64,000 bases of DNA from Homarus americanus. Lineage: Eukaryota; Arthropoda; Malacostraca; Decapoda; Nephropidae. The notes under the pieces are model-generated. The model searched no databases, was not told the origin of the DNA, and saw nothing but the letters and a program-made list of their open reading frames with translations. The position numbers were made by a program, and so were the translations under genes. Position 1 is the first letter of the stretch. Each line of letters starts with the position of its first letter. Shown here one piece after another: positions 41,481 to 54,775 of this stretch. Where the stretch lies: assembly GCF_018991925.1 (NCBI RefSeq), contig NW_024755055.1, positions 1 to 64,000 on the forward strand, in the 5' to 3' direction.

Positions 41481-43561
41481 CAGATTTTGGCGAGGAGACC
41501 GGCTGTCACCTGCTTGACTCGTACTGCCAGGGGTGGTAATTCAGCTTCCATCTGCAAATTGCAAATTCTGGTCCACGTGGGTGCTCCGAGCATGGTCCTG
41601 AGGGCATTATTTTGAATAACTTCTAGCTTAGCTATCTGGTCTTCTCTCAGTCCAATGAGTGCTGGAGCACTGTAATATACCAGCGATCTGATGGCGGTAG
41701 TGTAGTAGGCTTTCAGCACGTGTATGTTCGCTCCTGTGGTTGTGGTGGTGAGCGACCTCATTATGTTGTGTCTGCTCTTCGTCCTGTGCCTGAGATACTC
41801 AAGTTGTGGCTTGAAAGTGAGTTTCTGGTCGAACCGGATTCCAAGACACTTGTGGATGTTGGTTCAGACTACCGGCGTGTTTTGTATGAAGAGCATCATG
41901 TTTGGTGTGTCTGTGCAGATGGCCATCGCTTTTGACTTGGCTGGATTTATCTTGAGTCCAAGTCTGTTGCACTCCTCTTCTATAAGTTAGAGTGCGTGTT
42001 GCGTGTTGGCAAGTCTGTTTGCTCCTCTAACTATGAGCTGTAAGTCGTCTGCATAGCAGAGGAGCTTGGTTGTTTGTCTGAAAGGAAGTCTGACTAGATT
42101 TTCCATCAGGACATTGAACAGCATTGGACTGAGGATGCCTCCTTGTGGGGTTCCGTTTTCATGGACCCTGTAGCTTGACGTGGCCCCCTGAAAGCGTACT
42201 CTTGCTTCTCTCTGTGTGAGGTAGTTCTGGATCCACCCCAGCAACCTTCCTTTGACGCCTTTTTCAGTGAGCGTCGTTATAATGGCCAGTGGATTTGCTA
42301 GTTCGAAGGCCTTCTCCAGGTGAGGAAGACCACCAAAGCTGGTTTATTGTCCACTGCTGAGTATCTCGGCGATGTTGTTGCCTGTGCCGGTGTTCTCGGT
42401 GTAAGCAAAAATGTGAGGGTGTGAACTGCCTACTTTCCACTTGAGTCTGTTGAGAGCCATTCTTTCTCCCGTCTTCGCTATGCAGCTGAGAAGGGAGATG
42501 GGTCTTGATTTGTCTGGCTCTCTGGGCTTCGGAATGGGCTGTATATCTGCCTTCTTCCATTCCGGTGGAAGTCTCTGTGCTGTTCACGAAGCATTGATGA
42601 CTTGTAGCAAAGCCTCGTGCCCGGCTGTACCGGCATGGGAAAGCATGGAGTAGGTTATCCTGTCGGCCCCTGGTGCTGTGTCCTTGCTTCGTTTAATTGA
42701 CTTCTGCAGTTCTTGCTGGTTGAAGGGTCTGTCAGTGTCATCTTCACTATTGCATGCCTCTTCGATCATCTTGAATTTGGCCTGTCGCAGACGCCGTTGT
42801 GTCTCCTCCACATGTCTCGGGAGGTTTTTCGTTGCTGCTCTGATGGAGAACAGTTTTGCAAGTCTCTTGGCTTCCGCTTCTGGGTTGGGATGGATTGGTG
42901 GTGGTGGTGTTGCCTTCCCAGATGCCCTTCGGATCTGGCCCACATTTTGCCAAGGGAGGTGTGCTCATTCAGTTCGGAGCACCACTTGAGCCAGCTTACG
43001 CTTTTGATTTTTTCCTTCTCTTCCCTGGTATCCTTTGCATGTGTTCTGGGTATCAAGTTCTATCTACAGGAGCGAACACAAACACCTGTAGAGTTTTCGT
43101 AGGGTCTATTTCCTGGATAAACAGATATGTACACAAGGAAGGTGGCGCTCCTTACTCTGTATGGGGTCAACTAGCCTCTCGGGCGACATGTGGTAAGTGA
43201 TACATTAGCAGCTTCCATATGTCGCCAGGCACATTAATTAAGCGTGTTGGACATGGTAAATACATTGCCACACGCTGCTAGCTAGGCTGAATAAATAGTG
43301 TATATAAATGGAGCACATGCATAATATACATACATAATATACATACAGCATACATAACATACATACATCCTTGACTATGACTTGCAGGAGATGTCTGTTT
43401 GTTTCCGTGGGATGTCTTCTGTAGTTTCTTCGGGCCATGTTCACTCTGTGGTCGAGTTCTTTCACCCTGGGACAGTAGTACCAGTAATCCTTGTACTGTC
43501 TTGATGTAGGTTTTGTTTTTGGAATAGCCCTTTCTGCTGCTTGGTGAAATGCCTCAACCAT
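41423..43561 (-). pseudogene. Jockey/R1-like LINE RT fragment, 5' and 3' truncated
   Basis: On the - strand, 43561-43370 carries the pre-RT linker (YYCPRVKELDHRVNMARRNY), 42943-42584 the first RT block region (NQQELQKSIKRSKDTAPGAD then RITYSML), 42244-41987 GTPQGGILSPMLFNVLMENL and LLCYADDLQL (the catalytic YADD), and 41761-41423 the thumb (RSLVYYSAPALIGL, NNALRTMLGAPTWTR). Several frame changes break it, and the segment 43075-43370 looks like unrelated inserted DNA. It faces the + strand LINE ORF1 tail to tail. Confidence 0.85.
43075..43370. other. Possible insertion inside the - strand LINE
   Basis: The LINE protein is readable on both sides but not here. The block has TATATAAATGG and ACATACATA repeats and may be a solo LTR or MITE; I found no clear terminal repeats or target duplication. 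Confidence 0.4.
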
Positions 43562-44068
43562 AATGGACCTGAGTCTGTTATTTTATCTTTAACTGTAATA
43601 TATGAACCTAGTCAAGAACAGGTCACAGGGTCTGTTAAAGCCAAGGTCCACTATAGATGGTGTCCATTACAACTGAGGTTTACTGTATAACTATACAGTA
43701 CAGTACATCATTATAATTTTTCATGTGTATTTCCAATTGTATTTTTTTTTTTTTAATATTGGCCATAAAACATTTACTCATACCAATATTTCAGTTTTCT
43801 TTGCACGTTTCCAGGGGCAGATCCAGGATGAAAAAAAAAAGGGAGGGGGGGTTCTATGAAGATTTGGGTAGGGGAACATGGCAAGCAGAGCAAGCCCACA
43901 AAGCTGGGTGGAGCTTTTAGGGGGGAGGGGCACCGTTAGCCCCCACAGAATTTTTTTTTTAATCTGACTAATATCACGGGCATTTGAAGCACTTGACATT
44001 AGGAAATATTCTGAGGTCAATGGTAATTATTTTTTACTATACAAAGATGCCTCAGTACAATACTATTT

Positions 44069-44222
44069 TGTGAGATTGTGATATGGAGTACCATCATACG
44101 ATATGTTTTCCCATGTGTGGAGGCGGAAGTTTGTCTGTGCCAGCGCCAGGTTGCCAGCCACTGTCTGACGCTGCAAGAGTAATGTCTGCAAAGAACCTGG
44201 TTTATTATTGAAACCTCTCACA
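44069..44222 (+). repeat. 5' LTR (154 bp) of Gypsy element
   Basis: Starts TGTGAGATTGTG and ends CCTCTCACA. Differs from the 3' LTR at 13 of 154 positions. Directly after it, TGGCGCAGTGAGTAGG is the primer-binding site, resembling the tRNA-Ser site of some insect Gypsy elements. Confidence 0.93.
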
Positions 44223-44345
44223 TGGCGCAGTGAGTAGGATGCCAATGCCCGACACACCATAACAGCCAACACGGCCCCTACATGCCCACGATTATCGACG
44301 CCCTCAAGGGGATGCCAGGGCCTCTCTACACTGGCAGAGAACACC

Positions 44346-45315
44346 ATGCGCGCCCAGCAGCAGACCATAAGTGCATTGATGGCTCAGATGGCATCTCTAG
44401 CTACTGGCGGCCACGGCCATGCACCTACGCCGGCCATGAAGCCCTCAGCAACAGTCGGTCCAGAGAAGTGCGAGGCAGAAATGCCAGCAGCGGCGTTTAG
44501 GACGTGGAGGCGGTCCATGGAGTCATGGGTGATGTTGAACAGATGGTCACAACTGGTGGCCACACTCCACATTCGCCTGAACTGCGTCCCTGCACTCCAA
44601 AGGATGATTGACTCGAGATATCCCAACGGTCGGTGGGAGCAGCTCTCACCCAAAAAAGCCCTGGAAGAATTAATCGTCAAACCAAGCTGTGAAATGGAAC
44701 GAGTTTTTCAACAGCAAACAAAGTGAAGATAAGCCCATGAAAAGGTGCTTTCAACAATGCTTTGCAGAGGCAGTGGAGTGTAAATTTAAATGTCCCACCT
44801 GTGATAACGACCTCTCTGAGTACATGCTATTACATAAAGTTATGGTGGGCATGAGTAACCCAGTGTTGAAAATGGAAATTTTCCAGGGGTACTCGAGTTA
44901 TAATAGTGTTCAAGTGCTAAGAAACAAGTGTGTGTTATTTGAGGCAGCAGCGAGAGATGCTGGTGTATTGTGTCGTACATCTGGCCAGGCAGCGGCGGTT
45001 AGTGATGACATCACGGGTGAGTCTGAGGTAGCTGCCACCCGACCTTGACACCCCATTCGCGCACACTGTGGTAACTGCGGCATGACACGTGCCTCTGGTA
45101 AAGGCAACTGCCCTGCAAGTGGGGCCAAATGTCGCAATTGCTCTAAGGTTGGTCAATTCAAAAGGTGTTGTAGGAGTAAGACAGCCCTAAGCGCTCCTAT
45201 GGATGTGTCAGATGCTGTCAGTGGCAACAGCCCAGCTATCCCGCCACCCCAGGTTACAAGTGTTCGTGACCCAGGCTGGGGGCAATTCCCCCACCACCCC
45301 TGTGCTGGCTGTGGC
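44346..45315 (+). pseudogene. Gypsy gag
   Basis: Frame 44346-44726 begins with a Gln/Ala/Met-rich coiled coil-like part (MRAQQQTISALMAQMASLAT) and shifts to 44689-45048 (ECKFKCPTCDNDLSEYMLLH). The nucleocapsid zinc region follows at 45066-45175: CGNC...C, then CRNCSKVGQFKRCC, where the knuckle histidine is glutamine. At least two frame changes. Gag would form the particle and bind RNA. Confidence 0.7.
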
Positions 45316-48300
45316 TGACACAGGTGCTATGGTGTGTGTGTGTGTGTGTGGCAGGGCCATTCCTGCTCCAGGACATTGGTTTGTGTCCGGGGCAACTTCG
45401 GGCCCATAATGGCCTGAGGGACGTGGCGAACAAACAGCTCAAGTGTCTGGGGTCCGCTCGCTGCCGCCTCAGTGTGGGCGAGGGTCCACCGTCCAGGAGG
45501 TCTACTTTGTGCAGACAGCCAAGGCCCTCTACCTGTCATTAGAGGCTTGCAAGTGCTTCAACTTGGTACCTGTCGACTTCCCGCTCCATAGGCGTGCTGT
45601 GGAGGGGGGCAGCACACTGCCGACAACCTACCTCCGAACCCTGGACCTGAGAGCAGTCGTGTCCCTCCTAGGCCAGTTGAGATGCCCATGCCTCCTTTGG
45701 AGGAGAATGTGGCCAGGCTGGAGGCGTGGCTGCTCACGCACTTTTCATCCACCGCATTCAACACCAGCAGGTCCCCACAGCCAGTCATGACTGGCCCCCC
45801 TCACCGTATGCACCTGATGCTCGGCGTGACCCCCTACGCCTGTCACACACCTGCTCCCGTTCCGAAACACTAGGAAGCAAAGGTGAAGGCCCAGTTGGAG
45901 GAGGACGTCAGGAGAGGCGTCATCCAGCCAGTGCCTGCTGGTGAGGCTACGGAGTGGTGCGCCAGGATGGTCGTAGTGGCCAAGAAAAACGGTCAGCCCA
46001 GGCCACTGTAGACTTCCAATGCCTCAATGCAAGCTGTCTGAGGGAGACGCACCACATGCCTGCACCATTCGACATGGTGTCCAGGGTGCCAGTGCACTCG
46101 TTCAAAACCGTCGCCGATGCCTTCTGGGAATTTCATCAGGTGGAGTTGGAGGAGAGTAGACGCCTGACCACATTCATCACGCCGGGGCCGTTTTCGATAC
46201 TGCAGGATGCCCATGGGACATTGTTCAATGTCAGATGCCTACACCAAAAGGTTTGACAACGCTATTCAGGATGTGCCCCGCAAGTACAAGTGCGTGGATG
46301 ACACTCTCTTCTATGATTTCCAGCGTGAAGGGGGCGTTCTGGCACACCTACGATTTTCTGGAGACATGAGCTCGCACAGGTATCACACTGAAACCAGAAA
46401 AGTTCTTGTTCTGCAAGAGAGAAGCTGAGTTTGTGGGTTTCCTCCTGGGGTGGGACCTCTACCAGCCCACTGCCCAACGTCTGTCAGCCATCAAGAACTT
46501 CCCCATGCCTGATCAGCCATCAATCACTGACATCAGGTCCTGGCATGGCCTGGTTAACCAGTTGGCTCCCTTTCTTGCCACTGCACCTGTGATGGAGCCC
46601 TTCCGTGAGCTCCTCAAGAAGCTAGTGGGCAAGCGGGTGTATTGGGACGACCAGCTGCAGCTCAAGTTTCGCCAGGCCCAGGACACCATTTGTCAGTTGG
46701 CCAAGGACGGCTTGGTGTACTCCGACAAATCCAGGCCTACGGCAGCTGTCACGGATTAGAGCAAGGAGGGCATCGGCTTCGTCGTCCTGCAGCAATACTG
46801 TGCCTGTGGCTCGCCAGAGACGCCCTTCTGCTGCGGGGGAGGGTGGCGGCTGGCTCTGTGCGGTAGCCGACATCTGAGCACGGCCGAGGCTGGCTACACT
46901 GCAGTAGAAGGGGAGGCCCTGGTGGTGGTATGGTGCCTGCGCTAGGCCAAGCTGCTCCTCCTTGGCTGCCCGAACCTCATTCTGGTGACGGACCACCGCC
47001 CCTTAATTGGCTTGCTAGGGGACAGAGCCCTCACGGATGTGGCGAATCTGCGCCTGTTCAGGCTCAAGGAGAAGACCCTGCAGTTCTGGTTCACGGTCAA
47101 GTACTTGCCAGGGAAGCGGAACTGTGCAGCTGAAACCCTATCCCGCTTCCCCTCCCTCAGAGCGGCGCCCGACGCGGAGGACATGGACCAAGAGGAGGAC
47201 CTGTGAGCTACAGTGTATGCAGTCACAATCGCAGCACTGGATCAGGATGGGTGCATCACTATGGACAAAGACACCGTGTGCAAAGTGGCTGCAGACGACC
47301 CAGTATACCAGATTCTAGTGTTGAGGGTGTTGGTGGGCAACTGGCGTCCCCACAAGTCACAGGAGGTGGCCTGTCTGCACCCTTACTTCTCGGTGAGGGA
47401 CAGGTTGGCTGTGGTCAGGGGTTTGGTCACCTACACTTTTGACCAGGGCTGCGTGCGCCTTGTCATCCCCGACTCCCTCCGCCACAGGGTCGCCGTTAAA
47501 CTGCACATGGGGTACCAGGGCCTCTCCTCCATGCTCAGGTGGGCCCGGCAGTCTGTCAATTAGCCTGGCATGGAGGGTGACCTGCAGTATCATCGGTCCC
47601 GGTGTGCTGCTTGCGAGACCCACGCCCCTTCCCAGCCTCAGGAGTCATTGGTCTTGACCCCAGCGCCAGACTATCCCTTTCAACAAGTGGTGGCCGATTT
47701 GTTCCACCTGCAGAGCCACACGTACCTAGCATATGCTGACCGACTCACAGGTTGGCTGGAGATCGCCCACTTCCCCAACGAGGCCACCTCTGGAAATATC
47801 ATCGCTCGTCTGCGGGTTACTTCACGAGGTAGGGGGCACCTGAGCAGATCTCCATGGATGGAGGTACCAACCTTGCCAGCGGTGAGATGACGGATTTCCT
47901 CAAGTCATGGGGGTGGAGGTGCAGCTCTCATTGGCCCACTTCCCCCAGTCCAATGGCAGGGCAGAGGCTGGGGTCAAGGCCGCCAAGAAGCTCCTCAGGG
48001 ATAACACTGGGCCCGGGGGTAGCCTGGACTGTGATAGGACATCCCAGGCCCTCCTCCAGTATTTGAATACGCCTTTGCAGGGGGTGAACAAGTCGCCCTC
48101 CCAACTTGTCACCAGCCGCCAGCTCTGTGACGGCGTTCCCGTGGCCAGACAGCACTATAAGGTGGACCAGCACTGGCAGCGGGCACTTCGTATGAGTGAA
48201 GTGCAGTTGGCTGAAACCCAGGACGGGATCCTTCTGTTGCGGGGGGGAGGTGTTCCGCCAGCTGGTTCCCCTAGTTGTGGGCGTGCAAGTGCGTGTGCTG

Positions 48301-48535
48301 GACGCCGCTACCAAGCTCTGGGACAGGACGGGCATAGTGGTGGAGGCCCGCCCTCACAGGCAGTATGCCGTCAGGTTAACTGGCAGTGGCAGGGTGTCCA
48401 TCCACAACAAACGCCACCTGCGGTGCCCTCCATACCCGAGCCCACCCCCGGCCCTTTCCCAGTCGGACGTGGCCAGGCCCTGGAGAGGCCGTAGGCCCCT
48501 GGGTTGGTTGGCTCTCTGTGGTGTAGTGTATGTGG
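45300..48535 (+). pseudogene. Gypsy pol (protease, RT, RNase H, integrase)
   Basis: The protease active site ADTGA is at 45314-45328. RT motifs are DVRRGVIQPVPAGEATEWCARMVVVAKK (45908-45990, in two runs), and the catalytic box CVDD at 46291-46302 (YVDD is usual). FLATAPVMEPFRELLKK follows at 46570-46625. RNase H has TD-stop-SKEGIGFVVLQQ (stop at 46757-46759) and VTDHRPL at 46984-47004. Integrase carries the H2C2 module (CAACETH near 47608-47630) and core residues D 47696-47698, D 47857-47859 and E 47964-47966. The last frame, 47907-48494, ends with the C-terminal SH3-like segment. Frameshifts and stops occur in each domain. Confidence 0.9.
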
Positions 48536-48690
48536 TGTAAGATTAGTTTAGAAGGGTTTTTTTGCGTGTGTGTGTGTGTGTCTTTGTTTGACTGTTTTTT
48601 TTTTCTTGCATTATTGTTTTTTAGGACTGCATTGTTTTCCTTTCGTTAGTTCAAATGTGCATTGTCATTTCCTTTTAACTTGGAGGGAGA

Positions 48691-48844
48691 TGTGAGATTG
48701 TGAGATGGAGTACCATCGTACGATATGTTTTCCCATGTGTGGAGGCAGGAGTTTGTCTGTGGCAGCGCCAGGTTGCTAGTCACTGTCTGATGCTGCAAAA
48801 GTGAAGTCTGCAAAGAACCTGGTCTATTATTCAAACCTCTCACA
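48691..48844 (+). repeat. 3' LTR (154 bp) of Gypsy element
   Basis: Same length and ends as the 5' LTR, preceded by the purine-rich GGAGGGAGA (48682-48690), a good polypurine tract. Confidence 0.93.
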
Positions 48845-49154
48845 TATATTAAAGAAAAAGTATTGGAATTTTCTAATGAAAAAGGGGGGTCCAGACCATC
48901 AAGCCCCCCCCTCCCCCCAGATCCACCCTTGCTTTTTCTTGGGAATTAGGGAATTAAATTTCCTAGCTCCTGGTAAAACAAAAAAGTCAAGTTTCAGAAG
49001 AAAATGGGTAACAACTGATGGAGGAAGTGAGTGAATATATGTATTCTTGCTAAATCTTGTAGGACGAGTCAGCTAACTAATGCAACAAACTACGTAGATG
49101 TTATTCTTGTCATAACTAATGGAGACTGCATTTCCATTCTAAACAATAAACAGA

Positions 49155-49440
49155 GTAATATCTCCATTAGCCGTAATCCCTCTTAACCGGAACTCTCCAA
49201 TAGCTGGAATTAAAATTTGCTTTGGATTGTTCAAGAAAAATTTTCAATTCTGGGTTTGGGAACAATTTCCACGGTTGAAAATCAGGTACATTTAATGAAA
49301 TTTTTAAGAAAAATTCTGGAAATCTCGACACATTTTTTATTTCTGGGTCTGGGAATAAATTTTTAGGGCATTCCAAAAGATAGCATCGTGTTCCAAAAGA
49401 TCCAAACATGCTAGGAGTGTGGGTGGCCCAGCTGTTTGGA
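49155..49440. mobile_element. Possible Tigger-like relic
   Basis: GTAATCCCTCTTAACCGGAA resembles the Tigger end formula (CAGTAATCCCTCTTAACCGG) and the - strand has an ATG-GCATC start typical of that group near 49466. No right end or transposase domain seen. Confidence 0.3.
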
Positions 49441-49602
49441 TCGCTTGGGTCATATTCTGATGCCATTGTACAAGGTTGTTCCCTGGCTAGCTGCTCTTTT
49501 TGTGTACAATTTGTGTTGAGCAGTGTTGTACATTATTGTACCAGAAAAAATCAGCCAAGAATACAGTGTTAAGAACATAAAAAGTGATTACAGTTATGTA
49601 TA

Positions 49603-49740
49603 CAGTGACCCCTCGGTTAACGAACTCAATCCGTTCCAGAAGGTCGTTCGTTAACCGAAAAGTTCGTTAACCGAAACCATTGTTTCAATGGGTTTTTGGG
49701 TAATTGGTTCCAGCTCACCGAAAATTTCCTAAATTCAACA
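49603..49740. mobile_element. Left end of a pogo/Tigger-type element
   Basis: CAGTGACCCCTCGGTTAACG followed by a near-repeat of GTTCGTTAACCGAAA twice (49644-49676). The TA before CAG fits the target duplication. The right end was not found. Confidence 0.5.
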
Positions 49741-49793
49741 AAAATGGTAGAAAAGTTCACTTACTTTGAGGTGTGTATGTAGAAGGCTCCTGG

Positions 49794-49818
49794 ATGATGA
49801 TGATGATGATGATGGGAA
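49794..49818. repeat. (GAT)n microsatellite
   Basis: Eight GAT units. Confidence 0.93.
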
Positions 49819-50315
49819 TTAGAATGGGGGTGGAGGAGAAGGAAGAAGAAAAGGCATTGGGGTGGAAGAGAAGTCACCCCATGGCACCATTTCATCCATA
49901 AAATTTTAGTTCTCTTGGTGTATTTCAAGATTATTTTCTTTAAATCAACACTGCACTGCATTATATATTGTCGCTAAGTAAAATATATTTCAAAATGACC
50001 AATAATTTGCTTGGAAACACAGAAAAAAAGCATTTAGTTGAAGAGAGTCTCAAGCAAGATGTTACCTCCACTGAAAACAGAGAGAGACTAACGCTTGTCT
50101 GGTGTGTTAACAGGCTGGATGGCACGCCAGAAACTAGTTTCTTTACCTTCAATTATGTTCAATAATTGTTAAAATGACTAAAAAATTTAATATTAAACTT
50201 TTAAAATTTTTGAATAGTATAAACTTCTTGATATTTGCTAAAATAGTAAGGAATTTAAGCCCTAGAACCGATTAATGTATTGGCGGACTGATACTAAAGC
50301 TGGTTGCCCGGTCAG

Positions 50316-50337
50316 TATATATATATATATATATATA
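50316..50337. repeat. (TA)n microsatellite
   Basis: Short TA run into which the Tigger element is inserted (TA target). Confidence 0.95.
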
Positions 50338-52848
50338 CAGTCAACCCTCGCTTTACGAGGTCCCACTTTACGCGTTCCCACGTTTACGCGGTACCCTGCC
50401 GAAACCGGAATGCTCACTTTCCGCGGTGCGTATACCCCTTTACGCGGAGAGCGGCTGGCGAGCCGCGCCATTTTTAGATCCAAACCTCCCGCCATCTCTC
50501 CCGCCCTCTGCCATGTTGTGTAAGCGGCGCGAGTAGGTTGCGCAGTGTGCGTCTTTGTTGCGTTATCAGTGACGTCATATGACGTATCGGACTGTGATTG
50601 GGCCATGCATCCTTACCTCCCTCCGCTGCTAGCTGTGATTGGTTTAAAGTAATATGACGTGTCCACCCGCGAGAGGGAGGGAGGAAAGACGACGCTTGAC
50701 CTAGCCGCGGCAGTTTCATCCCTCCAGGCCACACAGTGTATACGTGAAACCATTGTTCTGTAAAATGGCTTCCGCCGGACCACCGCCCCCAGAGAGAAAC
50801 CTTTCCTTACCTGGACCCAGCCGCCCTAAGCCAAAGAAGACACGACGTTCCTTAAGCTACGAAATTAAATATAAGATCATACAAGAGTTGGAGAAATGAA
50901 CAAGACAGGTTGATCTCACGCGCCAGCATGGTGTTAACGAGTCTACGATCAGGACAATTAAGAAGGATGCAGCCAAGATAAAGGAGCACATGAACATCAC
51001 AAAGTCTACAGGTGCTTCTATGATCAAGTATTGCCACAACCAGGTGCTTCTCAAGACATAAAAATTACTTGTGAGCTACTTGGTGCGTCAGGCGCGACGG
51101 AACATGGCGGTGGACACGCGCTCAGTTAAGGAGTACGCACGTGAACTGTATGCTGCAGTGTCATGAAAGATGGAATTACAGAGCCCAAACCCTTTAATGC
51201 TTCCTCTGGGTGGTTACAGAGGTTTAAGAAGAGAAACAAGATCACCAATATCAACATTGTTGGTGAAGAAGCTAGTGCTGACCGTGTTGCGGCTAGGAAA
51301 TTTCCTCCGTTTTTACGTGAGATTATGGAAGAAGGACAGTACACCGACGACCAGGTGTTTAACATGGACGAATCTGGTTTTTTTTGGAAAAAAATACCTT
51401 CCAAGACCTTCGTTGTGAAGAATGCCAGCAAGTGTCGGGGCCGGAAGTTGCAGAAGGAGCGCATCACCGTCCTGTTTGCCACCAATGCCTCCAGTACCTG
51501 TAAGCTCAAGTTATCGGTGATCCGCACAGCACGCAAGCCTACAAGAGCATGGACATGACCAAGCTAAATGTCCACTGGCTGACCGCACGTAAGGCGTGGA
51601 TGTTCTCTACACTGTCCCTCTCTTGGTTTGATGACTGTTTCATTCCCGATGTGAAGAAATTCTGTGAGCAACAGAATGTGCCATTCAAGATTTTGTTGCT
51701 GCTGGACAACGCACCAGGACAGTCGCCCCTTCTGTTAGATCGTCACCCCAACTTAAAAGTGGTCTTCCTTCCTCCCAACACTATGTCTATATTACAGCCC
51801 ATGGACCAAGAGTTATCTGTAATGTAAAAGCTGCATTCTCTACTAAAAAATTCAAGCTCCTGAACAACTACACCAACACCAAGGAAGAGTTGCATAACCT
51901 GAGTGACACCAACACCGATAGCAAGAGCGAAGACGACGAGGATCAACAGTTGGCAGAGCAAGAAGTACTTTTAAAACAATTCTGGAGAACATTCAACGAG
52001 GTTCAGACCGTTGCAGTAGCAGTGGACCTTGCCAGAGAAGCTGCGCAGAGTGTTACAGCTGCAGGCTTCTCCGAGACCACCAACGACGACATCCTGGAGG
52101 TGATAAGGGATCCTGATGTGACTACCGACAACATGGTAGATGATGATGAAGTCAGTGAAGAGGCAGGTGGTGCGTCATCCCAAGAAGAACGCAAGTTATC
52201 CCATAGTAATGTAAGGGGTGCCATCGAGTGTATCGAGAAAGCCAAGCTCCTCCTTTCCGACGACCCTGACGCAAACAGGTATGAAATCTTCACTACCCAG
52301 CTGTTGCAGACTATGAAACCCAAAATCAAGGTTTATCACGACAACATAAACACCAGCCGTCAGCAAAGCATAACGGAGTTCTTCACCCGCAACCCACCAC
52401 AGCCAGCCCAAGCCAGTGATAGTGTCAAAGGTAGAGGCAGTGATGATGACTTTGAGGGATTTGTCAGGGAGGCACTAGTAAGTGTGGATGACACCGATGA
52501 AGACTCACCTGAGGGCCAGTAGCCTGCCCTCTGCCTCGGAACCAGCCTCCATTCCCCTACGCCGACCCATCTCTTCTACTAACGGAAGTGTTAAACCCAG
52601 CCTTGTTTTTTTCTAACCTAACCTTCAGTTTATTCTTCTCTTATTGATTGTACCCTTCTATATTATGTGTGGGTGAATACCATCATAAAGTTAGAGGTTA
52701 TTTTTAGTAAAACGTACGTATTGTGTCGGGAAAAAGTGGAGTTTGGGGGTCAGCCCGGTCTCTATTTCAATTAATCCCATATGTTATGTTGTTCACTTTA
52801 CGCGGGCCGCCGTGGGTTGAATTAACCGCGTAAAGTGAGGGTTCACTG
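50338..52848 (+). mobile_element. Full-length Tigger (pogo-group) transposon, dead
   Basis: Ends CAGTCAACCCTCGCTTTACG and the inverse CGCGTAAAGTGAGGGTTCACTG bound 2511 bases; TA precedes the left end. The 5' region has repeated TTTACGCGG words. The transposase frame is broken. The short copy at 37212 is a deletion derivative of this family, and a related but different family begins at 63653. Confidence 0.95.
50765..52522 (+). pseudogene. Tigger transposase (DDD, HTH and PIP box), pseudogene
   Basis: The start ATG is at 50765. The N-terminal helix-turn-helix (YEIKYKIIQELEK, RQHGVNESTIRTIKKD) is followed by a CENPB-type part (SGWLQRFKKRNKI). The catalytic aspartates are in FNMDESGFFWK (51367-51369), LLLDNAPGQ (51705-51707) and QPMDQEL (51804-51806), a DD32D spacing. 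An acidic tail ends with a PCNA-binding-type motif QQSITEFF (52361-52384) and the stop at 52520-52522. Internal stops at 50897-50899 and 51059-51061, and frame changes near 51160, 51540 and 51825, make it inactive. It would cut and paste the element. Confidence 0.9.
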
Positions 52849-54520
<1,672 letters not shown>

Positions 54521-54529
54521 GTGTGGTGA

Positions 54530-54775
54530 ACCTGGTGCACAGGAACCCATGCAGTAAACCTGGTGCACAGGAACCCATGTAGTAAATCTGCTGCACAAGC
54601 ATCCAGAGCAAACCTGGTGCACAGGAACCCATGTAGTAAACCTGGTGCACAGGAACCCATGTAGTAAACCTAGTGCACAGGCATCCATGAAGTAAACCTG
54701 GTGCACAGGCATCCATGTAGTAAACCTGGTGCACAGGTATTTGTAAAGTAAATCTGGTGCACAGAAGTAGCATAT
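54530..54775. repeat. 28-bp minisatellite, about 8-9 copies
   Basis: Unit AAACCTGGTGCACAGGAACCC plus CATGTAGT, with point variants. The - strand stays open in three frames because 28 is not a multiple of three. It lies 1.8 kb beyond the SRPK stop, perhaps in its 3' UTR. Confidence 0.92.

Larger units (their letters stand above)
44069..48844 (+). mobile_element. Gypsy LTR retrotransposon, full-length but dead (4776 bp)
   Basis: LTR, primer-binding site, gag, protease, RT, RNase H and integrase, then LTR, in Ty3/Gypsy order. The flanks TATTT and TATAT suggest an imperfect 5-bp target duplication. GC content is higher than the surroundings. Frame changes and stops break every domain. Confidence 0.92.
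43812..48931. mobile_element. hAT-like element that hosts the Gypsy insertion
   Basis: Left end CAGGGGCAGATCCAGG at 43812 and the inverted right end ending AGATCCACCCTTG at 48931 match at about 12 of 16 positions and both sit next to G/C-rich subterminal runs. With the 4.8-kb Gypsy removed, only about 340 bases remain, the size of a MITE. The host relationship is inferred from the nesting. Confidence 0.55.
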
